DNA from: Spirochaetota bacterium
Lineage (GTDB): Bacteria > Spirochaetota > Spirochaetia > DSM-27196 > PWMO01
Length of the DNA: 10,730 nt
Assembly (NCBI GenBank): GCA_009908735.1
Contig: JAAAOR010000078.1
Location: forward strand, 1-10,730
Reading direction: 5' to 3'
Part shown: in pieces, positions 1 to 7,650 of the stretch
How positions within the stretch are numbered: the stretch's first letter is position 1
Layout of the letters: the number at the start of each line of letters is the position of its first letter
Notes under the pieces: generated by a model
What the model was told of the DNA's origin: nothing
The model's input: only the letters and a program-made list of their open reading frames with translations
Databases searched by the model: none
Position numbers and translations under genes: made by a program

Positions 1-959
1 AGTCGGACGATGCGCGCGCCCCGCGAGCCAAGGTCTATCGGCCGCGTGACGGCGGTTCCACCGTCGGACGGGTAGAGCCCGGGGGCCGGTGGCTCACGAA
101 GCGCCGAGGATACACGAAGCTCGTCGATGAAGCCCACGAGGTTTCGCCCTACCTCAACGAGATCCTCGGAGGCGTCACCGATGTAGGGAAAGTACACCGC
201 CCCTCGCTCGGTACCGGTGGACGTGGCGTAGGTGATAGCCTCCACACGGCCGTCGCGAAGGTACTCGAGCATGCCGGTGGAGCTGTCGTAGCGCAGCATG
301 TGATGCTGCCACGTGCGCGGCACGAGGTCGGTTCTGCTGGAGAGAGAGATTTCAGACTCCGACTGTTCTGGAGGGAGGAAGACGTTTCGAAATCGCCACT
401 GCAGGCGACGATTCGACACGGCAGCCCTGATCTCCTGCGGCACGATATCGGTGCGGCCCTGACTGCGCCCGCCTTCCCACAGGAGAACCGTCTCGCCCTC
501 GGCGGTGCGCGTGGGATAGAGCCAGAACTCGATGCTGAAATCACCCCACACGCGCCCCGGCGTGAACAGCGTGTCACCGACGGGACGCAGCCTCAGATGC
601 CCGGCCTCCGAAGAAAAAACGCCGGAGCCGCTGCCCCGCCGCGTGAGGCGCTCGGTCGTTCGCGGGGGGCTCTCGAAGAGGTAGTTGCCGCTCACGTCGC
701 GGTCGCGAAGCGCGTCGAATTGCAACAGCAGATCGGTCTCGCCGTCCGGGCGATAGGTCGAGCCGGCAAGCTGCACCTCGGGGTTCCCGCGTCGTCCGCT
801 GCGAAGCTCGACCCCGGTGCGCACGAGCAGTTCCTGCCAACCGGCACCCCCGCCAACGCGCACGATACGTTCCTGCGCGCCGAGTGTGGGCATGGGCGTG
901 AGGAACATCGAGGTCAGCAGCAGTATCACGACGGCAATTATAATTTGTTTTCCAACCAT
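1..959 (-). CDS. Exported LamG/concanavalin A-like domain protein, partial (C-terminus off window)
   Basis: An uninterrupted minus-strand frame of 319 codons runs from an ATG at 959 past the window edge with no stop. The N-terminus is a clear signal peptide: a basic start (MVGKQ), a hydrophobic core at about residues 6-22, and a cleavage site after TLGA (residue 28). Residues about 105-286 look like a LamG/concanavalin A-like beta-sandwich: FSIEFWLYPTR (141-151), WQHHMLRYDSSTGMLEYLRDG (217-237) and the closing strand GFIDELRVSSA (276-286). After it, TAVTRPIDLGSRGARIV suggests a second beta-rich region. Such domains usually bind glycans or mediate adhesion, but the ligand cannot be read here. 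It diverges from uvrC with 26 bases between starts; AAGAAG a few bases before the ATG is a weak ribosome site. The specific family is not recognised; the secreted beta-sandwich call is fairly secure, the function unknown. Confidence 0.8.
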   Translation of the reverse strand, partial: MVGKQIIIAVVILLLTSMFLTPMPTLGAQERIVRVGGGAGWQELLVRTGVELRSGRRGNPEVQLAGSTYRPDGETDLLLQFDALRDRDVSGNYLFESPPRTTERLTRRGSGSGVFSSEAGHLRLRPVGDTLFTPGRVWGDFSIEFWLYPTRTAEGETVLLWEGGRSQGRTDIVPQEIRAAVSNRRLQWRFRNVFLPPEQSESEISLSSRTDLVPRTWQHHMLRYDSSTGMLEYLRDGRVEAITYATSTGTERGAVYFPYIGDASEDLVEVGRNLVGFIDELRVSSALREPPAPGLYPSDGGTAVTRPIDLGSRGARIVR

Positions 960-977
960 GGCTTCTTACATTAGTAT
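939..977 (+). promoter_or_regulatory. Candidate uvrC promoter region
   Basis: Two overlapping candidates precede uvrC. The first is a perfect TATAAT at 939-944 with no convincing -35 box, which would give a leader of about 35 bases. The second is TTTCCA (949-954), 17 bases, TAGTAT (972-977), each box matching the sigma-70 consensus at 4 of 6, which would start transcription at or next to the uvrC ATG and give a leaderless mRNA. The second idea fits the lack of any Shine-Dalgarno sequence before the ATG at 986. Caution: TATAAT here is also formed by consecutive isoleucine codons in the signal peptide of the divergent gene, so it may be coincidence. Confidence 0.3.
944..956 (+). promoter_or_regulatory. 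Weak LexA-box-like sequence before uvrC
   Basis: TTTG at 944-947, five bases, then CAAC at 953-956 matches 7 of 8 defined positions of the TTTG-N5-CAAA operator that I recall for Leptospira LexA. It abuts the TATAAT at 939-944 and overlaps the second candidate -35 box, where a repressor would block transcription. The motif is short and degenerate, and the binding specificity of the LexA encoded in this window is unknown. Confidence 0.18.
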
Positions 978-985
978 CGTCAAAG

Positions 986-2791
986 ATGAGCGAGACCCAA
1001 GCCTCTCCACGAGAACGACTCAAAGCATCCATCGCCGACTTTCCGACATCCTCGGGCGTCTACATCATGAAGGATGCCTCGGACAAGGTCATGTACGTCG
1101 GGAAGGCAAAGCATTTGCGAAACCGGGTGCGCTCCTACTTCAACGCCGGCAAAGACGTGAAGACGTCGCTCCTCGTGCGACGCGTGGCGCACATCGAATA
1201 CATCGTCACGCGAAACGAGTACGAGGCCCTGCTTCTCGAGAACAACCTCATCAAAAAGTGGAAGCCCCGGTATAACATCAATCTTAAGGACGGGAAGACC
1301 TACCCCGTCATCCGCATCACCAATGACGAGTGGCCCCGGGTGTTCAAAACGCGCAACATGGTGCAGGACGGCTCGGCCTACTACGGTCCCTTTGCAAGCG
1401 TCACCCATCTCGACCGATACCTCGAGCTCATCGAGCGCCTCTATCCCCTTCGCAAGTGCCGTGGCCCGATCAGGCCGCGGCAGCATCCCTGCCTCTACTG
1501 GCACATCGGCCGGTGCGCCGCTGTCTGTGCCGGAAAGACTTCCAAAGAGGAGTACGAGCGGCGAATCGACGGGATCAAGCGGCTGCTTTCCGGAGAGACC
1601 GAAGACATCAAGCGAGATCTCGAAACCCGCATGAGGGGCGCATCGGAGGAGCTCGAGTTCGAGCGAGCCGCGGACTACCGCGACATCTTGCAGTCGATCG
1701 AAGCCCTCGAATCCGAGCAGCAAGTGATCGACTTCGATCCCGACATCCGCGACTACGTCGGCTACGCAGTCGAGGGAGACATGGCGACCTTCGTGGTGTT
1801 CCAGATGCGCGCCGGAAAGCTCATCGGCACCGACATGTTCTCCAGCCGCGTCTTCGGCTCCGAGGAGGAGAATCTCGAGCAGTTCGTGCTGCAGTACTAC
1901 GGCACCAAGGGATCGGTCCCGGACAAGCTCTACATTCCCCTCGCCCTCGAGCGAAGTCGGCTCGAGCGCTACTTTGACGACGAGCACGACCGGCGCGTCT
2001 CAATAGCCGTGCCGCAGGAGAGCCGCGATCGCTCCATCCAGCGGATGGCGGCGGAAAACGCCCGCCAGGATCTCGAGAAGCGGGTGCGAGAGCGCGGCAA
2101 CCTGCCCGCCTTGCGTGAGCTCGAGAAGGTGCTGAACCTCTCCGCGCCGCCGCTTCGCATCGAGGGCTTCGACATCGCCCACCTCGACGGCAAGTACCCG
2201 GTAGCCTCGATGGTTTCCTTTGCCAACGGCGTACCGGACAAGTCGCAGTACCGCAAGTTTCACGTGAAGCACCTCGAGGGCAACATCGATGACTTCGAGG
2301 CCATGCGAGAGGTCATCGCCCGCCGCTACACCCGGGTGCTCAACGAGAAATTGCCCCGCCCCGACCTCATTCTTGTCGACGGTGGCAAGGGACAGGTGAG
2401 CGCGGCAGTGGAAATCCTCGACTCCCTCGGGCTCGCCGAGATCACCGTCATCGGGCTTGCTAAGCGCAACGAGGAAATCTTCACCCGCGCGAGCTCGGAT
2501 CCCGTCGTCCTTCCCGAGGGCTCGGCGCCCCTGCGGGTGCTGCAGGCGGTCCGCGACGAGGCGCACCGCTTTGCCACCACTTTTCGCTCGCGCCTGCAGC
2601 AGAAGACCCTCTCCCTCGAAACCCTGCAGTCGGTGCCGGGAATCGGCGAGAAACGCGGCCGTCGGATAATCCAGGCCTTCGGCTCGCTCGACGCGGTGGC
2701 GGAAACGCCGCCGGATATCATCGCAAAGACGGTCGGCATTCCCGAGGAAAAGGCAAAAGAGGTCGTGCGGGCGATCACCGGCGAGGAATGA
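986..2791 (+). CDS. uvrC: Excinuclease ABC subunit C (UvrC)
   Basis: 601 residues, normal for UvrC, the nuclease that makes both incisions around a lesion marked by UvrA and UvrB in nucleotide excision repair. The GIY-YIG nuclease domain is at the N-terminus, with GVY at 24-26, YVG at 37-39 and Arg45; it makes the 3' cut. Four cysteines (158, 169, 177, 181; spacing C-X10-C-X7-C-X3-C) match the iron-sulphur cluster site of the family. A UVR motif at about 207-242 binds UvrB. The RNase H-like 5' nuclease half follows, with FDIAH (Asp396) and VDGGKGQ (Asp465). Two helix-hairpin-helix motifs close the protein (about 545-600, including PGIGEKRG). The start is the only ATG placing GIY-YIG at the usual distance; no Shine-Dalgarno is visible before it. 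The gene faces holA tail to tail, 52 bases apart. Confidence 0.97.
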   Translation: MSETQASPRERLKASIADFPTSSGVYIMKDASDKVMYVGKAKHLRNRVRSYFNAGKDVKTSLLVRRVAHIEYIVTRNEYEALLLENNLIKKWKPRYNINLKDGKTYPVIRITNDEWPRVFKTRNMVQDGSAYYGPFASVTHLDRYLELIERLYPLRKCRGPIRPRQHPCLYWHIGRCAAVCAGKTSKEEYERRIDGIKRLLSGETEDIKRDLETRMRGASEELEFERAADYRDILQSIEALESEQQVIDFDPDIRDYVGYAVEGDMATFVVFQMRAGKLIGTDMFSSRVFGSEEENLEQFVLQYYGTKGSVPDKLYIPLALERSRLERYFDDEHDRRVSIAVPQESRDRSIQRMAAENARQDLEKRVRERGNLPALRELEKVLNLSAPPLRIEGFDIAHLDGKYPVASMVSFANGVPDKSQYRKFHVKHLEGNIDDFEAMREVIARRYTRVLNEKLPRPDLILVDGGKGQVSAAVEILDSLGLAEITVIGLAKRNEEIFTRASSDPVVLPEGSAPLRVLQAVRDEAHRFATTFRSRLQQKTLSLETLQSVPGIGEKRGRRIIQAFGSLDAVAETPPDIIAKTVGIPEEKAKEVVRAITGEE

Positions 2792-2843
2792 CGGAAACCG
2801 CTGCGGCACGGCCGCCGGGGGGCGCGAATGCCGTCACCGACGG

Positions 2844-3866
2844 TCAGTCTGCCGCAACCCCGCCGGCTTCGATCACCTCTCCATCCGAAACCACGATGGC
2901 GTACACCAGCCGATCGAGCAGGAGCTCATGCGCGCGCGCGGGGTGGGCGCGGAGGTCGGCATCGGTGTCGGTAGCCCGCACAAGGATCCGCTCGACCGCC
3001 TCGATTGAGTACGCCGAGAGCGCAGCCGAGTAGAGGCGTTGGTTGCGCTTGCCCCGAATGTTCAGGGTCCGGAAGGCCTCGTCAGCGGAGTAGTTACGGT
3101 CGGTGAGCGTGGCGAGGGAGTGGAGCTTTCGAAGCTGCCACAGTAGGCCGGCAAGAATCGACTGGGGCGAGTTGTCGCTTGAGAGCAGAAGCTTTCGCAG
3201 CAGTTCGAGTGAACCCTCGAGATCCCGATCGGCAATGGCCCGAAAGAGGGTGAAGACGTTCTCTTCCTTGCTGTGGTAAAGGTAAGTTTCCACTTCATCG
3301 CCGGTGAGCCTGCCGTTCCCGCCGACGAAAAGGGCCAGACGGCCGGCGGCACGTTTGAGGTCGAGCGTGTTGTTGTCGACAAGCTCAAGGATGAGCTCGA
3401 CGGCGTCCTCCTCCACGTCGACGCGTCGGCGCCGAAAGAAGGTGTTGAGCCAGTCCCGCTTCTGATTCTCGAACATCTCCCAGAAGATTTTTCGATTGTC
3501 CTCCGGGATCCGCTTCGTCCAGTCCTTCCGCGAGCGGGGATCCTTGATGCGAAACTCGTCCGTCACCAGCACGAGCGTGCCGCTCTCGGAGGTATGCTCG
3601 AGATAGCCTTCGAGGAGGTCGAGATCCTCCTTGCGCTTTATCTGCTCCACGCCGTGGATAATCACAAGCGTGTGCCCGGCAAAGAGGCTGCCGCTTCGAA
3701 GCAGGGAGAGCGCGTCCTGAACCGGCGTTTCGAAGGCGTAGAAACGATGCTCCTCCACGTCGGCCCCGCCGGCCTGCTTGGCGGCGAGCTCGCGGATACG
3801 CTGGACTTCCCGGGCCTTTTCCCCCTGCTCGGGCCCGAGGAGGAGATAGGCCCGGCCGTTACTCAT
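2844..3866 (-). CDS. holA: DNA polymerase III, delta subunit (clamp loader)
   Basis: 340 residues, a usual length for HolA, the clamp-loader subunit that opens the beta sliding clamp during replication. The N-terminus (AYLLLGPEQGEKAREVQRI) is the degenerate P-loop region of the delta AAA+ fold; FAGHTLVIIHGVEQIK (about 63-78) and GTLVLVTDE (about 96-104) are strands of that fold. The stretch NTLDLKRAAGRLALFVG (about 166-182) and the segment from about 190 beginning EVETYLYHSKEENVFTLFRAI match the lid and C-terminal collar domains of HolA. The gene begins inside lexA: ATGAGTAA is at once the holA start and the last codons and stop of lexA (8-base overlap). Its ribosome site is poor, so translation probably depends on lexA. 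The identification rests on overall pattern; sequence similarity among HolA proteins is low, but length, fold order and motif placement agree. Confidence 0.9.
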   Translation of the reverse strand: MSNGRAYLLLGPEQGEKAREVQRIRELAAKQAGGADVEEHRFYAFETPVQDALSLLRSGSLFAGHTLVIIHGVEQIKRKEDLDLLEGYLEHTSESGTLVLVTDEFRIKDPRSRKDWTKRIPEDNRKIFWEMFENQKRDWLNTFFRRRRVDVEEDAVELILELVDNNTLDLKRAAGRLALFVGGNGRLTGDEVETYLYHSKEENVFTLFRAIADRDLEGSLELLRKLLLSSDNSPQSILAGLLWQLRKLHSLATLTDRNYSADEAFRTLNIRGKRNQRLYSAALSAYSIEAVERILVRATDTDADLRAHPARAHELLLDRLVYAIVVSDGEVIEAGGVAAD

Positions 3867-4464
3867 AGCTTCGAATCAGGTGGACGAGCTTGCCCAGCAG
3901 GCGCACATTCTGGGTGTAGATCGAGTTGTAGGCGGGATTCTCGGCGTCGAGGCGCACGCGATTTTTCTCTTTGTAGAAGCGTTTCAGCGTTACCGCCTCG
4001 TCCACCATCGCAACGACGATTTCCCCGTTGTTGCATACGCTCTGTTGGGCGAAAACTCCGATGTCGCCGCTGAAGATTCCCGCACCCTCCATGCTGTCTC
4101 CGCTGATCTGGAGGGCGAAGTACTGCTTGTTCCCCAACAGTTCGCGCGGCAACTTGATCTCGCCATCATGGTTTTCATCGGCAAAGAGGGGACGCCCGGC
4201 CGCTACGCGTCCGAGTAGAGGAACGGAGACAAACTCGTCGGCAACCGGCTCGTCGGACTCGAGCACCTCGATGGTGCGAGATCTGTTGGTGTTGAGGGCA
4301 ATGAACTGCTTTCTCTTGAGCGCCTTCACGTGATCGTAGGCGCCTTTGACCGAAATACCGAAGTTCGTGGAGATCTCGCGGATCGTGGGGGGATACTTGT
4401 GGCGAGATATATACCCCTTTATGAAGCTGAGAACTTCCTGCTGGCGCCTGGTGATCTCCTTCAT
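3859..4464 (-). CDS. lexA: SOS repressor LexA (S24 peptidase)
   Basis: 201 residues, the standard LexA length. Residues 1-67 form the winged helix DNA-binding domain (TRRQQEVLSFI at 5-15, PPTIREISTNFGIS at 25-38, recognition helix near SVKGAYDHVKALKRK at 38-52). The C-terminal half is the self-cleaving peptidase: scissile Ala89-Gly90 in GRVAAGRPLF, nucleophile Ser124 in SGDSMEG, and general base Lys161 in AVTLKRFYKE. All residues needed for RecA-stimulated autocleavage are present. LexA represses DNA-damage genes until cleaved. Its ATG overlaps the stop of the preceding response regulator gene by 4 bases (ATGA), with a weak ribosome site, so it is translationally coupled. There is no intergenic space for its own promoter or operator; self-regulation, if any, must act inside the upstream gene or at the operon head. 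The recognition helix differs from the E. coli and Bacillus forms I remember, so target boxes should not be assumed. Confidence 0.96.
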   Translation of the reverse strand: MKEITRRQQEVLSFIKGYISRHKYPPTIREISTNFGISVKGAYDHVKALKRKQFIALNTNRSRTIEVLESDEPVADEFVSVPLLGRVAAGRPLFADENHDGEIKLPRELLGNKQYFALQISGDSMEGAGIFSGDIGVFAQQSVCNNGEIVVAMVDEAVTLKRFYKEKNRVRLDAENPAYNSIYTQNVRLLGKLVHLIRSYE

Positions 4465-5825
4465 TTCTGCATCTCGATTCCAAACTTCTTTATTTTGCCA
4501 TGCAGATTACTCGGATAGACACTCAACGCCTGCGCAGCCCTGGAGATGTTGTAGCCGTTTTCCTCGAGCTTCTGCACGATGTACTTCCTTTCGAACCTGT
4601 CCCGCGCATCGCTCAGGCTCATGCCGTCGTACTCCGCAAACTCTCCCGACTCCGGCGCAACGCGAACTTCTCCCATATGCTCGCGGATTGTGTCGGGGCC
4701 GACAATATCTGCATCGCTCATAATCGTAATGCGCTCGATGAAGTTTTTCAATTCCCTGACGTTGCCCGGCCACTCGTAGCCGCGCAGAAGCTCCATCCCC
4801 TCCTCACTAATGCGCTTGGGCTGCTCGCCGTCGGTGGGATCGAACTCTTTGAGAAAGTGATTCGCGAGCGGCTCGAGGTCCTCCGGGCGGTCGCGGAGGG
4901 GAGGAACGTGGATAGGGATGACGTTGAGACGGAAGTAGAGGTCCTCGCGGAAGTTTCCGGCGGCAATCTCTGCCTGAATGTCGCGATTCGTCGCCGCGAT
5001 GACCCGCACGTCGACCTCGAGGGATTCTTCTCCGCCGACCCGCTCAAAGCGCATTTCCTGAATGACCCGCAACACCTTGGCCTGGGCGCTGAGAGACATA
5101 TCGGCAACCTCGTCGAGAAAGATGGTGCCGCCGTCGGCCATTTCGAACTTTCCCCGGCGGCGGCTCACCGCGTGAGTGAAGGCCCCCTTCTCGTGACCAA
5201 AGAGCTCGCTCTCGATGAGCGTATCGGGAATGGCCGCGCAGTTCACCTCAACGAAAGGCCGATCTGCTCGGTCGCTGCGGCGATGAACCGCACGGGCGAC
5301 AAGCTCCTTTCCGGTGCCGTTCTCCCCGGTGATCAGAATACGCGAGCCCGTGTTTCCGGCCTGCTCGATGACAGCGCGAATGCGCTGCAGGGCCTCGCTT
5401 TCGCCAAGGAGCTCGTTGCGTCGCTCGATGGTACTGCGAAGCGCCCGGTTCTCCCGGCGGAGCTTCTGGAGCTCGAGGGCGTTCTTGACTGCGGTAGTCA
5501 CTCGCTCGAGGCTCAGCGGCTTCTCCAGAAAATCGAAGGCGCCGAGTTTCACCGCCTTCACCGCGATGTCGATGCTGCCGTGCCCGGAGATAATAATCGT
5601 CGGAATCTCGGGGCTGTCTTCTTTGATCTTCTTGAGTACATCGATGCCGCCCATATTCGGCAGCCAGACGTCGAGCAACACCAGATCCACGGACTCCGAC
5701 TCCATGAGCGCGAGCCCCTCGACGCCGTCGGCGGCAACACGCACCTCGTAGCCCTCGTCATCGAGAATGGCTGAGAGGACCTCGCGGATCCCCTCCTCGT
5801 CATCCACTACCAGTATGGTGCTCAT
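4461..5825 (-). CDS. NtrX-like response regulator, AAA+ enhancer-binding family with Fis-type HTH
   Basis: 454 residues from an ATG at 5825. The frame stays open upstream to 6116, but the chosen start gives the canonical receiver opening MSTILVVDDEEG; a weak AGGGCGG lies before it. The receiver (1-120) has Asp8/Asp9, phosphoacceptor Asp52 and Lys102 in EKP. The AAA+ domain (about 138-375) has Walker A GENGTGKE (167-174), Walker B GGTIFLDEV (Asp238, Glu239), and FREDLYFRLNV with candidate arginine fingers. The sigma-54 contact loop reads GAFTHA (214-219) instead of GAFTGA. The C-terminus (about 405-450) is a Fis-type helix-turn-helix ending SNLHGKIKKFGI, which resembles NtrX more than NtrC. 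It overlaps the kinase gene by 26 bases and is presumably its partner. With rpoN in the same operon, activation of sigma-54 promoters is the expected role, but the altered loop leaves this open. The exact orthologue is uncertain. Confidence 0.93.
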   Translation of the reverse strand: MSTILVVDDEEGIREVLSAILDDEGYEVRVAADGVEGLALMESESVDLVLLDVWLPNMGGIDVLKKIKEDSPEIPTIIISGHGSIDIAVKAVKLGAFDFLEKPLSLERVTTAVKNALELQKLRRENRALRSTIERRNELLGESEALQRIRAVIEQAGNTGSRILITGENGTGKELVARAVHRRSDRADRPFVEVNCAAIPDTLIESELFGHEKGAFTHAVSRRRGKFEMADGGTIFLDEVADMSLSAQAKVLRVIQEMRFERVGGEESLEVDVRVIAATNRDIQAEIAAGNFREDLYFRLNVIPIHVPPLRDRPEDLEPLANHFLKEFDPTDGEQPKRISEEGMELLRGYEWPGNVRELKNFIERITIMSDADIVGPDTIREHMGEVRVAPESGEFAEYDGMSLSDARDRFERKYIVQKLEENGYNISRAAQALSVYPSNLHGKIKKFGIEMQK

Positions 5826-7650
5826 TGGAACCGCCCTGCGGAATGTCGATGAAAAACGTCGTGCCCAGCCCGGCCTCGGTCTCGAACCAGATTTGCCCAC
5901 CGTGATCGAACACGATGCGCTCCACGATGGCCAGCCCAAGACCGGTTCCATCGGGCTTGGTTGTGAAGTACGGGTTGAAGACCTTCCCGTGGTCCTCGGT
6001 ATCGATCCCAGGGCCGGAGTCCCGGACCTGAACCCGAGCGTAGTAGCTATTGCCGCGCTTGACAAGGTCGGCACGGACGCGAATCTCCCCGCCGCCGTCC
6101 ATTGCCTCGACGGCATTCGAGAAAAGGTTCGAGAAAACCTGTCGAATCTGCTCCCGGTCGGCCTCTACGCGGAACGATTCTTCGATATCGTCCACGTGGA
6201 TCTTCGTTGCAGCATGCCCCACGTAGGTCGCCGCCGCCTCCTCCACGATCACGCGCAGCGAAACCTGCGTAAGGTTGGGCTCCGGCAGCCGGGTGAAGTT
6301 CCGGAACTCGGTCAACAGATGATTGAGACTTTCCACCTCGCGAATGATCGAGCGCACCGAGGCGTCAAAGACCTCGTCGAAGTCGGGCGCGCCGTTTCGA
6401 TGCTTACGGAGCATGCGCTCCGCGCTGAGCTGAATGGGCGTCAGTGGGTTCTTGATCTCGTGGGCAAGCCGCTGTGCGATTTCCTGCCACGCAGCCACTT
6501 TCTCCGTTTGAATGAGCTTTGATCGCGAGCGCTCCAGCTCGGCGACCATCTGGTTGAAGCTACGCGAGAGCACGCGGAGGTCGTCACGGGTACGGCTGAG
6601 CACCCGGAAGGAGTAGTCGCCTTCGGCAACTCGAGCAATCGCATGCTCGAGATTTTCAATCGGTCGCATGATCTCGTCGGAGAGATAGAACGCCGCGAGG
6701 ATGGCCAGCAACAGCAGCGGCAGCGCAAAGAAGACGTAGATGCCCGCATACGCAAGCCGAAAATCCGTTTGAAAGAGCTCGAGCCGTGTGTAGCTCTCGA
6801 GCGCCTCGGTGAGGTTGCGGGCGGCTTCGTCGAAGCCCTGCGGCAGTGACATGGCGAGCACGATGGCGTACCGCTCCCCATCCACTGTGACGCTGCGGCG
6901 CACGCGCAGAAACGACGCCTGTGCATTGGACTCGCGCGCAACGAAGCCTTCCCCGGCTGTCTCCGCCTGCGCCGGGCTCAGTCTAAGTGACTCGTCCCCC
7001 GCGGCGTGGAGCTCCTCGAAGCTGGGGCTGAACACCTGAAACCCGTCAATTGCCGGGTAGGCACGCCGGATCCGTTCCCACGCGCGGGCGGGATCCTCGG
7101 CCACGCCGGCGGTGAACTCGTCGAATCCCTCACCGCGGACGAACTCGCGGAGTCCCTCCACCCGCTCGTCGTAGAACTCAAGCGCCACACCGAGGCCCCC
7201 GCGCAGGGCGGGCTCGGTGCCCGTATCGAAGAGGGCACGCATGGCGGCGTTGATTACATTGACCGAGAGAAGCGCCTGCGGTACCGAGGCAAGGACGATA
7301 ACCACCATGAAGAAGGCGAGGAGGCGTAACTTGAAGCGAGTGCCGGGCCGACCGGTGGCGCGTTCCCGTAGCACCCGCACCCCATTGGTCGCGATCATCG
7401 CAAGGAGAAAGAGGGGGACAAGGGCTGCAAGCGCAAACAGAAGCCGCCGCGAGGTCGAGTCTGCAAAGGATACCTCGAGCAGGACCTGGCGGGAGAAAAG
7501 CAGCACGAGGCCCATGAGAAGGAGGTAGAGCAACGCCACGCCGATGAGCGTGCTTCGGCTTGCCGTTGCACGCGCGCGCTGTTTTCCAAGGCTCGGAGCG
7601 GTAAGCTTAGTCTTCCTCGAAGCGATTCGCGAAAAGACTCGCCAGGGCAT
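5800..7650 (-). CDS. NtrY-like membrane sensor histidine kinase
   Basis: 616 residues. Hydrophobic segments at about 34-54, 70-88 and 107-130, then a 165-residue extracytoplasmic region and a fourth segment at about 299-323, give the three-plus-one layout of NtrY kinases. HAMP follows (about 326-379), then directly HisKA with His397 in RLAHEIKNPLTP, and the HATPase domain with N box NLFSNAVEAMD (Asn512), G1 DSGPGI (544-549), FTTK and GTGLGL (569-574). The PAS domain that classical NtrY carries between HAMP and HisKA is missing. It would autophosphorylate on His397 and pass phosphate to the response regulator encoded next. The start at 7650 lies inside the HPr gene (44-base overlap) and is chosen because a perfect AGGAGG sits 9 bases before it and no usable start codon follows before the first membrane segment. 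The signal it senses is unknown. Confidence 0.92.
   Translation of the reverse strand: MPWRVFSRIASRKTKLTAPSLGKQRARATASRSTLIGVALLYLLLMGLVLLFSRQVLLEVSFADSTSRRLLFALAALVPLFLLAMIATNGVRVLRERATGRPGTRFKLRLLAFFMVVIVLASVPQALLSVNVINAAMRALFDTGTEPALRGGLGVALEFYDERVEGLREFVRGEGFDEFTAGVAEDPARAWERIRRAYPAIDGFQVFSPSFEELHAAGDESLRLSPAQAETAGEGFVARESNAQASFLRVRRSVTVDGERYAIVLAMSLPQGFDEAARNLTEALESYTRLELFQTDFRLAYAGIYVFFALPLLLLAILAAFYLSDEIMRPIENLEHAIARVAEGDYSFRVLSRTRDDLRVLSRSFNQMVAELERSRSKLIQTEKVAAWQEIAQRLAHEIKNPLTPIQLSAERMLRKHRNGAPDFDEVFDASVRSIIREVESLNHLLTEFRNFTRLPEPNLTQVSLRVIVEEAAATYVGHAATKIHVDDIEESFRVEADREQIRQVFSNLFSNAVEAMDGGGEIRVRADLVKRGNSYYARVQVRDSGPGIDTEDHGKVFNPYFTTKPDGTGLGLAIVERIVFDHGGQIWFETEAGLGTTFFIDIPQGGSNEHHTGSG

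Noticed and set aside
936..945. Palindrome AATTATAATT near the LamG-like gene start
   Set aside because: It is produced by isoleucine codons of the signal peptide; an AT-only palindrome of this size has little information, so it is mentioned only with the uvrC promoter.
300..974. Plus-strand open frame of 224 codons opposite the LamG-like gene
   Set aside because: Its composition is that of a GC-rich antisense shadow, while the minus frame has a signal peptide and recognisable domain motifs.
980..1987. Minus-strand open frame of 335 codons opposite uvrC
   Set aside because: Antisense shadow of uvrC with no domain signature.
2831..2843. Hairpin CCGTC-ACC-GACGG just after the holA stop, in the gap between convergent holA and uvrC
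   Set aside because: The stem is only 5 bp and no T-run follows on either strand, so I do not call it an intrinsic terminator.
4500..5774. Long plus-strand open frame of 424 codons opposite the response regulator gene
   Set aside because: It is antisense to a fully recognisable regulator gene and shows no domain of its own; long antisense frames are expected at this GC content and codon bias.
5826..6116. N-terminal extension of 97 residues on the response regulator frame
   Set aside because: It lies inside the kinase HATPase coding region and the extended residues resemble no domain; the ATG at 5825 gives a canonical receiver start.
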